DNA from: Lasiodiplodia sp. COLG20 | Taxonomy: Eukaryota > Ascomycota > Dothideomycetes > Botryosphaeriales > Botryosphaeriaceae | NCBI GenBank assembly: GCA_009801085.1 | Contig: VNWV01000010.1 | Span: 434,001 to 498,000 of the forward strand | Length of the DNA stretch: 64,000 nt | Direction: 5' to 3' | In this document: positions 41,793 to 51,716 of the stretch, piece by piece | Layout of the letters: each line of letters begins with the position of its first letter | How positions within the stretch are numbered: the first letter of the stretch is position 1 | Position numbers and translations under genes: made by a program | The notes under the pieces: generated by a model | Told to the model about the DNA's origin: nothing | Databases searched by the model: none | Seen by the model: the letters and a program-made list of their open reading frames with translations, nothing else

Positions 41793-43278
41793 TCAAGCAG
41801 TGGCCTCCTCGGGCTTGGCCTTCTTCGCGTCGTTGCCGGCAGCGTCATCCTCGGCAGGGCGCTTCTTGCTAGGCTCCTCGCTGGCTTCGACGATCGGGAT
41901 GCCCCTAAACAAGATGTTAGTTCTATCAAGTTGACTTTCAAGCAAAAGAGAGGTTACTAACCTAGCATCAACCTTCTGCCTGGGGACGGCCTTCTCCTCG
42001 TTGTTCTCCTTCGAATCACGATCGCGGTTGCGGTCGCCGCCGCGCCTGTCACCACCACGGCCTCCACGACCACGGCCGCCACGGCCGCGGCCCTTCTGGA
42101 ACTTGTCGCGGCCCTCCTTCCAGTTACCATCCGAGCCCTTCCTGTCATCACGGCGATCACCACGGTGGAAGCCGCCACGGCCACGGCCGCGGCCGCGGTG
42201 GCTGTCAGCAGTCGAGTAGTGCGGAGGGCGGGTGGGCTGGGGCTTGATCTTGCCCTCAGCAATGTCCTTGGCTTTCATGTCGACGTATTCCTTCTTGCTC
42301 ATGTAGATCAGCTCCTTGCCCTCGAACTTGGGCTTCGGGTCAAGAGCGAGGAAGTTCTTCTGGGTCTCCTCGTCCTCGAACTCGACGAAAACGCTGCCCT
42401 TGAACTTCTTCTCGGGCCAGGTGCGGCGGAGACGGACGGACTTGAAGGGGCCGTAGTTCAAGAAGAACTTCTCGATATTGAACTGGGACATCTCATCCTC
42501 CTCGGGGAAGCCCTTGGCGTAGATGCTGCGCGGCTGAGTCTTGTCATCGATGACACGGACGTGGTTGTCGTCGTAGGAGTTGCCGAACTTCTCGTCGAGA
42601 GGAACCTTGCGGCGCACCTCCTCACCCTCGGTGAGCTCAAGGACCTCGCTGGTCTTGATAGCCTCGACAACGGCCGAATAGGGCTGGAAACGGCGCATGC
42701 GGCTGAAGTTGTGGATGACCTTGAGGGGAACGGGCTTGTTCTCATAGCCAGCAACCTGGTTCATGAGGTACTTGTCCATGGGCAGGTTAGAGTCAGAGAA
42801 GTAGAACTCAACCTGGTTGACAGTTAGGAAGTTTGAGGTGCTTAGCAAATCAGCGGTCTACATGCCTGCTTCCTGATCTGCTCAGGATCGCTGGACTCCT
42901 CGCCGGCGTAGGTCGACTTCTTCTGGAACTTCTGGTACTTGCGAGGGCCCCTGTGATCCTTCTTGTTGTCCTTAGCGTCCTCGGTAGCTGCGGTTGTGAG
43001 TCAGCGCGCGCTACAGTGATTGAGTGTGTGAGCGTACTCTCGTCCTTCTTGGACTCGGCCGCCTCCTTCACATCATTGTTGGACTCGGTGGTGGCCTCAG
43101 CGGCGGCTTCAGTAGCAGCCTCAGCGGGAGCCTCAGCGGGAGCCTCAGCGGGAGCCTCAGCGGGAGCCTCAGTGGTAGCCTCAGCGGGCTTCTCGACAGG
43201 CGCGCTAGCAGTCTGCTCGGTGGTAGGCTCGGTGACGGCGGGAGCGGCCTCGGCGGGCTGAACTTGGTTATCGGACAT
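41793..43278 (-). CDS. LHP1: La autoantigen-type RNA-binding protein
   Basis: Four exons (43278-43038, 42987-42866, 42812-41962, 41904-41793) give 441 residues. La binds the 3' UUU of new Pol III transcripts in the nucleus. The La motif starts near residue 118 (IRKQVEFYFSDSNLPMDKYL) and an RRM covers about 217-300 (RSIYAKGFP; GSVFVEFEDEE). A Gly/Arg-rich tail (repeated RGRGG) and a basic C-terminus (KKRPAEDDAAGNDAKKAK, a likely NLS) follow. The N-terminal 80 residues are an acidic Ala/Glu/Pro tract with a tandem EAPA repeat. The second intron has a GC donor (GCATGT at 42865), which is required because it rejoins the conserved RKQ-VEFYFSDSNL. Nam9 starts 471 bases away on the other strand. Confidence 0.92.
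43117..43172. repeat. 12-bp tandem repeat coding for EAPA units in the La protein
   Basis: At least four near-perfect copies of a 12-base unit (AGCGGGAGCCTC in plus orientation) lie in exon 1 of the La gene and encode (A)EAPA repeats. Copy number is probably variable between strains. Confidence 0.85.
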
Positions 43279-43749
43279 GGTGACAGTATAGACTTCTGGC
43301 TTGCGAGCAGAATGTGGTTGTGTGAGGCTAATATAGAGGAGGCCGCTGTCGAGCAAAGCGCGTTACCTAGCGGGGCAAGAGCGGTTAGAAGTGAAATTTC
43401 GGAAGGATGCGACGAGGCAATGACTGGGCGAGAATGACTCACGGTTGGTCGGGGAATTGGAGACGGTGCAGCGACCCGCGACTGGCGGTTCAACGGCTGG
43501 GCAATGGAGTTGGAGACGAAGAGACGGTGGCGGCGGGCGCTGAAGAAAGTTCCTGATAGAGCGCGCGCAAAGACGCAAAGATGGTGGGCAGGCGGGAGCT
43601 CGGACCACGCCAAGATTTCGAGGTGCGCCCGCGGCGGGTGAGGCCTCCGATTGGCTGCGGGCCCAGCAGTGCGGCGCGACTCCAGCGAAAGTCGTGAATC
43701 TGCCTCGAGCCATCACTCCCATCGCCCATCCCCAACCCAGCCCTCAGCC
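43279..43749. other. Bidirectional promoter between La and NAM9
   Basis: The two start codons are 471 bases apart and point away from each other. No separate coding element is seen. Confidence 0.5.
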
Positions 43750-45137
43750 ATGCGCAAGCGTTTCCACTGGCTCAAGAAGCCCGTACGGCCTCCTCTCTGC
43801 ATCTTTCCCATTGACGTCCGCCTGCTCACTGCTGCCAGAAAATCAGGGCCGACTGGTCTAAGGAAAACCTCTACAACATCGCACGCGCAACCATTCCGAA
43901 CACCGGCAGCAAGACTTTCTTCCAGCAGAAATGGAACGCCAAGGCCTTGACCCGTGCCTACCACGGTGAACAGATCCGCGAAAAGCAATGGCAACGCATG
44001 TTCCGTCGCACCTTGCCCGCAGTCGTGCCCATGGACCACAAGTATCTCGCCCAGAACGACGGCAGCGAACAAGCTCTCGGTCGCGGCTCCGGTGAAGACG
44101 AGCCTACCGACTTCTCCTCGCGCCGCACTCCGCAGATGACTCCTTATATGCACATGACCTACTATCCCGTCGAACGCCGCCTGGATACGGCTGTCTGGCG
44201 TGCTCTGTTTGCCTCGAGCGCTCGCCAGGCCCGCCAATTCGTTGTGCATGGATGGGTTAAGGTCAACGGCAAGAAGGTGCGATCAATCTTGGTCTCAGCT
44301 CCATAATGCTCACATTCTGACATGATGCATCCGCAGATGAACTATCCTGGCTACATGCTGAATCCCGGCGACCTGTTCCAAGTTGACCCGGAGCGTGTCA
44401 TGTGGGCCACCGGCGCCCGCAAAGACGAGAAGCGCCAGATGATCAACGTGGGCAAGAAGCCGACCGAAAAGGCTGAGTCGCAAGATACCGCCAAGGAGGA
44501 GGGACAGGAAACGACTGCCGAGACGGACGCGGAAAAGACGGATGTTGAGGCCAAGTCGGAGGAGGCAAAGGAGGAGGCGGAGAAAGAACCTGAAACTAAC
44601 GAGGAGGAAGTGAAGAACACTCTGAAGTCCTTGATGGAGCGGACCGAGGCCATGATGGCCGACTCCGAAGAGCTGTCGGCGAAGCGCAAGCAAGATCTTC
44701 GCGGCTTCCGTCAGGCCCTTCGCAAGATGCTCTCGCGTGCCAGGGGTGTCTCAACCTCCGTCACTGATGACCTGGAAGCTCGTCTGGCTGAAATCTCCAA
44801 CAAGCTCGTCAAGGCCAAAGCTCCCAAGCAGCAGGTGAAGGAAGCAACCGCCGTCGATGCCTTTACCGAGGAACAGGAGGAGTTGCTCCAACAAGCCCTG
44901 GAGAAAATGCGCGAGAACCCCTTCGACCCGAGCAAGCCGTACCTCACCCCCTGGAGACCTCGCAGCTTCATGTCCGCTTTCGCTTTCATCCCCCGTTACC
45001 TCGAGGTCAACCAAAACATCTGCGCTGCTGTGTACCTCAGACACCCGGTGGCAAGACCCGGCATGGCTGAGGTGCCCACTCCTTTCCACTACGAGACCAA
45101 CCAGCTGGCTTTCAACTGGTACCTGAGGAGACGGTAA
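43750..45137 (+). CDS. NAM9: Mitochondrial small-subunit ribosomal protein uS4m (Nam9)
   Basis: Three exons (43750-43782, 43839-44276, 44337-45137) give 423 residues. uS4m is a primary binding protein of the mitochondrial 15S rRNA. The N-terminus [24 protein letters not shown] is typical of fungal Nam9, and the S4 RNA-binding domain lies at about 120-180 ([55 protein letters not shown]). A long acidic Lys/Glu-rich insertion (about residues 195-240) and an extended C-terminal domain ending [12 protein letters not shown] follow, as in other moulds. The first intron splits the basic N-terminus after codon 11; phase and family match are clear. Confidence 0.93.
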
Positions 45138-45453
45138 ACGCATCGAAAGGGCATTGGGTTCTGGTATGAGGCGTCATGTAGAACAAAATCGTTGCATGAT
45201 TGGGTGGGAGGTTCATATATCATTGTACATTATTTGTGAAACGACATTCAAGGAGTCAAGGTCAGTCGCATTCTTCGCATGCATCTATTCGTGAGAGTAC
45301 TTTGTTACAACTTCACATATGCTTTCAGTGGCGGAGGCAGAATACGGTAAGCCCACCATTCATCTCACATCATTACATTACTTAGCATAGAGTCTACTTA
45401 ATCTCGCACTCACGCAAAATCCGCACAAGAATTACCCGAGCACAGTCCCCCCC
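45138..45453. other. Short convergent 3' region
   Basis: This stretch lies between the stops of NAM9 (plus) and the chitin-binding gene (minus). It is AT-rich without features. Confidence 0.4.
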
Positions 45454-46675
45454 TTAAACCGTCCTCTTCCCCGCGCAGCTCCCCCACGACGGCTGGCACC
45501 AATTCGCGGCCCCACAGAAATCCTCACCCGCGCCGCAGAAGTTGCTCCCGCTGCAGCACAGCCCGTCGGCGCACCTCTTGTTCACGATGGGCCCGCACGT
45601 CTCGCCCTCGCCCGCAGTCCCAGTCGACCCGGACGGCACAGTCACGGGCTTGCTGACGCCCTCGACGCCGCACTTGCCGAACCCGGCCTGGCAGCCCGTG
45701 CCGCAGTACATGACCGCGTCCTGGATGTCGTTCTTGGGGCCGCAGTGGCCCGCCGCCGAGCAGCACCGGTAGAAGTAGCCGCCGGGGCCGGCGCCCGGGC
45801 ACGAGACGCCGCCCTGCGCGTGGCCGCAGACGTCGATGACGGGGATGGTGGCGGCGAAGGTGTTGGTGTTGGTGGCGGTGGCGGTGGTGGTGGTGCGGGT
45901 GGAGGAGGTCTTGGTTGTGGTGGTGGGCTTGGTGGTTGTGAGGGCGTTGTTGTTGTTGGACTTTTTCTGTTTGGGGGCGAGAGAGGGATTGGGGGTCAGC
46001 AAATTGGATCTGGAGGCGAGAGAGCTTGTGAAGGGGAGAGGAATGGGGAAGGGTTTACTCACAGCGCAGCTGGAGCCTGGGCCAGAGAAGACGCTCAGAC
46101 AGGTGGCTGGGTCGCAGTAGTCGGCGCCGGTATCGCACTGGAGAAGAGCGAGGAATGTACGTCAGTCGGGATATCCTTGGTTGGCACTGGTGATGACGCT
46201 CAAGGGTATCGGACGCATGCAACGCTGCGTAACTTCTCTGCCTCTCGAAACAACTCACGGCTCAATCTTCGCCGAGAGTCAAGATACTCGTGGTGCATAT
46301 CTGAGGTTACGTTGCACAGCAGAGTGAAAAGCCAAAAAAAAAAAAAAAGAATAAGCGTTGGAGGTAGCACAACAGCCACAGCGGTGACAGCGGCATGTCT
46401 CTTAGGGCTGAACTCGTAACGAAAAGAGAAACGACAGCTGGGATCGGAACGAGGATGATAGTAACGAATCGAGAATTGGCGAGACTCACCCATCCATATT
46501 GGCTACCTGTCAAGTGAACATTGGTTAGAGGAGGCGATAACGTTGAATTGGAAGTGTACGTACAGCAAGTGTTGGCAGCGCAGATCTGATTGTTGTACTT
46601 GGGTCCGCAATTCTGGCACAGGCCGCTCGCCGTGGCGAGCAGAAGCAGCAGCAAGAGTGAGATGTAGGAGGGCAT
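45454..46675 (-). CDS. Secreted protein with three chitin-binding (CBM18, hevein-like) modules
   Basis: Four exons (46675-46564, 46506-46490, 46137-46063, 45966-45454) give 238 residues. A signal peptide (MPSYIS, seven leucines, ATASG) precedes CBM18 module 1 (20-67: CQNCGP, TCCSQYGWCDTGADYC), a Thr/Asn-rich linker (70-108), module 2 (115-167: CCSAAGHCGP, YCGTGCQAGFGKC) and module 3 (192-232: CGPIVNKRCADGLCCSGSNFCGAGEDFCG). There is no catalytic domain, so it should be a chitin-binding lectin acting in the cell wall or apoplast, possibly masking chitin. Exon 2 is only 17 nt but restores the CCSQYGW core. The intron after it is about 350 nt and holds a long pyrimidine tract. The last intron (96 nt) is in frame and stop-free. 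Confidence 0.82.
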
Positions 46676-47591
46676 GGTGATGGTGGGTGTAAAGACAGAG
46701 AAACAAGCTCTGGCAAGATTCTTAGCAGGCAAGCGGTTTATATGTTCTCCCGCCTGCGCTGCCCTGATATTTTAAGACGCTGGTTGGCTTGCTTGCTTTC
46801 TTGTCGACTGGCACATGCATGACTGCATTCAGCAGTGTCTTGGCGGCGCAGGGGCAGGGCAGACATGCGGCGGAGTGGAGTGGAGAAGGCGGGAAGAAAA
46901 AGAAAGCAAAAGCTGGCTGGTCGGAACATAATGATGTGGCGCTCCTTCGATCGTACTACTCGAAGCGCCGTGCTCGTATCCTTTTCTGGATCAGGCGTTC
47001 GCTTGTTCCTGGCGGCTGACGATCCAGATCTACCTCGTCTGGGCGGCTACGAAGCGGAATGGGTCGACGTATGACAGACACTCGGCTCCGTCGATTACTG
47101 GGGCTCAATTTTGACCGGACAATCAGAAGAGGTTATGGCAGACATCCTGGTCGATATGGATTTCTATTTTGGATCTGCTGCGTCGCGCGGCTGCAGCTGC
47201 GATTGCAGGCCAACAGCAGGCTGTGACAGCAGCTGTCGTTTGCTGATCGTATGATCTGACACCCTGGTTGCTGAGCTCTCAAGCTTGGGCATGAGCATTC
47301 GAGCGTTCAATCTGAACTTTGATGGCATATTTTTGATTCAGATTTTCAGTCGGATGAGGATGAAGTGAGGTTATGGTGTTGTACCCCACTATTGAAGATG
47401 AATCGCAGCCTTCAGTTGCCTCGGCTCGGCTTATGCCGAGTATCGGCCAAACTTCAGCACATCTCATCCGTCAGTCAACACTTGAGCGTAGTTCTTCTCT
47501 AGCACCAGGAAAAGAGAGGGAAGAAGAAAGATACTACTATAATCACATTCCGTAACCCGTAACGTGTGTTGAAGAAAGAACATCAGCGAGA
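46676..47591. other. Divergent intergenic region
   Basis: This is the shared upstream region of the chitin-binding protein (minus) and the esterase (plus). A TATA box for the former lies at 46737. No coding evidence. Confidence 0.45.
46737..46743 (-). promoter_or_regulatory. TATA box of the chitin-binding protein gene
   Basis: The minus strand reads ATATAAAC about 65 bases upstream of the start codon at 46675, a normal distance for a fungal TATA element with a short leader. Confidence 0.55.
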
Positions 47592-49119
47592 ATGGCGGAT
47601 GTCACAGACTGGACCCACCTCTCCCAGATGGACCCGGAGTTTGAACAGGTACGAACACCCTAATATACCCCCACAACCATGATTCAGGAATTCACGAACC
47701 GTCTCAGTTACTCCAAACCCTTTCCGAACCACCTTCGCTGTCTGACGTCCTCCCCTATGGCATCTCCACGATGCGCACCCACCTCTCGGCCGCCAAGCAG
47801 GAGATGAACGCCGAACTGGAGGGCGACGCGCATCTGGACGAGATCTCCGTCTCCGACACCACGGTACCAGCCCGCGACGGCTATCAGATCCCTGTGCGGA
47901 TCTACAAGCCCCTCGCCGCCGACTCTTCTTCCGGCCACCCTTTGATCATTCTTTTCCACGGCGGCGGCTTCTGCCTCGGCGGGATCGAAAACGAGGAGCT
48001 GCTGTCACGTAAGCTGGCGGCGCCGCCGCTACGCTGCGTCGTTATCAATGTCGACTACCGACTAGCGCCCGAGCACGTTTTCCCCGCCGCCATCAACGAC
48101 GCGTGGGATGTCGTTCAGTGGGTGAGTTCATGCTTCTTCTTTTCCCCTCCTCTGCTCTCTCTTCTCTCTTCTCCATTTCGACTCTTTCTCTTTGATGTCC
48201 TGCTTCCCTACGTCCGCAATGTAGAAAGTGTCCGCATACGTAAGGCCAAAAAGAAAAAAAATATGGGGGAATCGAACTCGAAACCCTTGAGAGATGTTGC
48301 TACAATATGGCCGGAACCCAGTCTGAACATCCAAGAAGCCGGCACAACTAGTTCGGGGGTTTCGCTATGGTACACTAATCTCGCCCTTGACCGGGGTTTG
48401 TAGTGACAGAGAAACTTACTGGAGGGCTTTATATACACCATGTTAAAGTCCTTGTAGCATTCACTCCCCCCACTGCTGCTCACCGAGACATAACAATCAC
48501 AACCTACCCAACCCAGCACCCAGAACTAACCACTCCACCTTACCAGGCCGCCGCCAACGCCTCCGCCCCCACCCTGCACCCCGCCAACCCCGCAACCGGC
48601 TTCATCGTCGGCGGCGTGTCCGCGGGCGCCAACCTCTCCGCCGTCGTCGGCACTCTGGCGCGGGACGCGGCGCTCTCGCCGCCTCTGACAGGCCTCCTTT
48701 TGTCCGTCCCACCCGTCTTCAACTCGTACGACCCGCCCACCGCCTTCGCGTCGTCCTTCCGCTCGTTCGAGCAAAACGCCAACGCGCCCGTGCTGGACCG
48801 CGCGGGCATCGACGCCTTCTTCGGCGCCTACGCGCCCGACCGGGAGTCGCCGCTGTTCAACCTGTACACGACGAACGGCACTCGTGCGGGCTTGCCGCCC
48901 GTCTACTTCCAGGTGTGCGGGCTGGATCCGCTGCGCGACGAAGGGCTCGTGCTCGAGCGCGAGCTGCGCACCGAGCACGGCACGCCGACCAAGCTGCAGC
49001 TGTACCCGGGCCTGCCGCACAGCTTCTGGAGCTTCTTCCCGCAGCTGCAGGCGAGCAAGCAGTGGCCGCAGGATACCCAGGAAGGAGTCGAGTGGCTCTT
49101 GAAGACGACGAAGGAATGA
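47592..49119 (+). CDS. HSL-type alpha/beta-hydrolase (esterase)
   Basis: Three exons (47592-47648, 47708-48121, 48547-49119) give 347 residues. It belongs to the hormone-sensitive-lipase / arylacetamide deacetylase family of carboxylester hydrolases. The oxyanion motif HGGGFCLGG is near residue 103, the nucleophile elbow GGVSAGAN (GxSxG) near 183, the acid in GLDPLRDEG, and the histidine in GLPHSFWSFF, so the triad is complete. No signal peptide is seen, so it is probably cytosolic; the natural substrate is unknown. The second intron is about 425 nt, far longer than the 50-60 nt usual here, and contains a tRNA-like promoter element; its ends (GTGAGT, ACCAG) rejoin VVQW-AAANAS in phase. Confidence 0.88.
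48122..48546. other. Unusually long intron with a tRNA-like B box and T-run on the minus strand
   Basis: Read on the minus strand, the intron contains an AGTTCGATTCC B-box-like sequence (complement of 48268-48278), a TTCAGACTGG stretch resembling an A box some 40 bases upstream, and an eight-T run just after the B box. The T-arm stem does not pair well, so this is not an intact tRNA gene. A decayed tRNA-derived SINE inserted in the intron is possible. Confidence 0.35.
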
Positions 49120-49298
49120 AAGGCCTCGTAGTAAGAGGTGAAAGTGAGAGAAGAGGAGGAAAAGAGAAGAATTCCGGGCTTCTCTCTGTGCAAATTTCTT
49201 GATCCTGTTTTCGCAGTCTGCTGTCTCTACCAATAAGTTACCACAATCTGATGATCCTCTTCAAGTCCTGTCTTCCGGGGGCAAGGCAGCGTCAGCTT

Positions 49299-51157
49299 TC
49301 ATTGTTCCTCTTTGATATTCTTTTCTTTCTGGGGCTTGGCGAGCATGGGCTGCAGTGTCTGCTTCATCATGCCGCAGAAACTCTCGAATAGCACCTGGTC
49401 CTGCCCCTGAACCCATCTTATGAGGAGCTCGTCGGTCTGAACACTTATTTCGAACCCCAACGCAATCTCATTATCACTTTCATCCTTGAGTTCCACATCT
49501 TTCTCCAAAGTCGCTTGCTTTCCTCCCTCTTCCCTTTTCCTCTTCCTCCGCGCGGATCGTGACCAGACGTTCTTCGTTGCTCTACCGTATCCGAGGCGTA
49601 GCTCCTCGTTCCACTTCCACTGAAGCGCCAGATTGTGCATCGTCTCGTCGATTGCTTTTGCAAACCGCTCCATCGGTACATCGGAGATGGGGAGCTTGTA
49701 GTCTGTCGGCAACGGAAGGATGTGTTTGATGTTCATGTCCCGCCGAGCGATTTCCTGTACCAAGGTCAGCGGTCCAATGATGTTGAGTACGCTGACGGAT
49801 CCACGTACCGCTGTTGGTCGTAGGTCTCGCCAACTCCAGCCGACGGCCCATCTCCTGGTTTTATGTTGCGCACCTAGGCAGCATACGGCCCAGTTTCTGC
49901 AGCCAAGCTCCCGCAGTTTCTCTACTAGCTTGATGGTGCTTGATAGTTTCCCAAGCATTGACGTGTACCACGCGACCTTCTGTCCAAGCACGCGGCTTTC
50001 TTCAACCATTCGTAGCACGAAGCCCAGGTCGCCCCCTTCTGTTACCATCTCCACCTCGGAGCCAGTGCAGACGGAATTCGGGCCTTTGGCCTTACCTTCT
50101 CCGGAGATGGAGGCCTTCCACTCGGCAACGGAGGAGAAGAAAGGGGGGTTGCAGATGGTGAAGTCGAGCTGGTCGAGTTCAAGTGCCGCCAGCGGAATTA
50201 GAGGACCATCGCGCTTCGTCTTCATAACATGACAGCGTGCCGAGAAGCCGTTCGCCTGGACATTTCGAAGCGCGTACGAGAAGTTCAGCAAATCTATGTC
50301 GGTGGCATTCATGCGCCATTTTGGCCGGGTCCGTAGCGCGAGAAGAGTGTATATGCAAGATGCTCCACAGCCGCTGAAAGGACGTAAGATTGGACACTTG
50401 GTCTTGGAAGCAAAGTTACGTACATATCTAAACCTATTACCTGGCGATCCTTGTGCGGGTTCGGAGGTGGCGAGTCGGCTGTGATATCAAAATCATCAAA
50501 ATAAGACGGGTTAATTGATTCGACCAAGTCCTGGATCCAGCGGACGTAGAGGTATCTGAGGGCATGGTCAGAGGCTTGGTTCCAAATAGCTATGACGCAG
50601 TAAAAGATCCAAGCAGGTCGGTTTCTCTGAAGAGCGAGGAGGTTCGAGATGAGTGCAGCACGAAATGGCAAAGGTAGTGCAGCTGCAAGGCGTACAAGAT
50701 TCATGTGTACGCAGCAGGACAGAGATGGCGGCGCGGAACCCTTGCAGGGATAGCCGCAGGCCGGTCGGGTGCAGTTGCAAGAGGATGAGGAGCAGCACGG
50801 GCGATGGCAGTGAAGCCAGACTGAAGGGGAAGGAAGAGCGGCACTTACCGGGATGTCTGGACAATGAAACGTGGAGGTCAGTCACCACTCGCGCGGGTCA
50901 CGTCGGTCACAGTGCGGGGCAGCTTACGGGAGGGCACAGCCTGTCGGGCGGAAGGTCGACAGTGAGGTCGAAGTCTCGTCTCAGCAGCGACGCCGTCAGC
51001 TGTCTGCAGGGTCATCGTCAGCCAGGTACCCGGCGATGCACTGACCACGACGCGACGCGACAACGTACCTGACAGCGCGGGGGTCGTGGAAGTCGACCTT
51101 GTCCTTGGTCGAGGAGCGGATCTCAGTCAGATCCGGGTCTTCCTCTCCGTGGAGCAT
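49299..51157 (-). CDS. METTL16: METTL16-type RNA m6A methyltransferase
   Basis: Six exons (51157-51069, 51003-50928, 50856-50849, 50555-50424, 50373-49809, 49754-49299) give 441 residues. The family (Methyltransf_10) makes N6-methyladenosine in U6 snRNA. The N-terminal RNA-binding module reads STKDKVDFHDPRAVRQLTASLLRRDF and leads to WIQDLV; the SAM-binding motif QVIGLDIGCGASCIYTLL is joined over the fourth intron; NATDIDLLNF follows, and the catalytic NPPF is near residue 176. The C-terminal part is basic and divergent. Exon 3 is only 8 nt; without it the conserved frame from CPP to RWIQDLV is lost. The last intron (49808-49755, 54 nt) is in frame and stop-free. Confidence 0.85.
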
Positions 51158-51716
51158 GGTTGCCCGGTAAGGGTTTGCGGCGCCGTGTCAAAGTTTGAAG
51201 GAGGATCCGCGAGCTAGGTGGGTGCACAGCGCAAATCCCATTTCGTTAAGAGCGCCTGAGGCAGCTGCCCGTCACCCTCCCCACGCTCAGAGGCAGGAAC
51301 AAAGTATGCTGGGAACCTTTCACTTCGATGCCAATGCACTTCAAATTTGCTGTAAAGCAAGTGTACCGTGGTCTTGAAGCGAAGGAGACAAGGGTTCGGG
51401 AGCGAATGGCACTAGAGTGTGCATCCAAGACACCCCTATATCTTCATGTGAATAATAGCCACTACGCCGTACTTGCCGGCCTTAATGTCGTAGACTGCAC
51501 AGCATAGCGGAAGGGGCCAAGACTGTCCTTCGGCTACAATTGTGCACACACAGTCAATACTTCAGCACTTTTCCAAGTCCACCATACGACCAATCCTACA
51601 CGGCACAAACTGCCCCCTAACGCCCCGCCGATAGCCCTTCCGTAGAATTCGCCTCATTCGCCTACGAGTCGTAAAGTAAAGCAAAAAGCCAATCCCGATT
51701 GTCATCCAATATCTCC
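51158..51716. other. Intergenic between METTL16 and MET8
   Basis: Both flanking genes are on the minus strand. I see no coding element; the spacer includes the METTL16 promoter. Confidence 0.4.

Noticed and set aside
48230..48350. Intact tRNA gene in the esterase intron
   Set aside because: Only the B-box and T-run fit; the T-arm and acceptor stems do not pair. Kept as a SINE-like remnant only.
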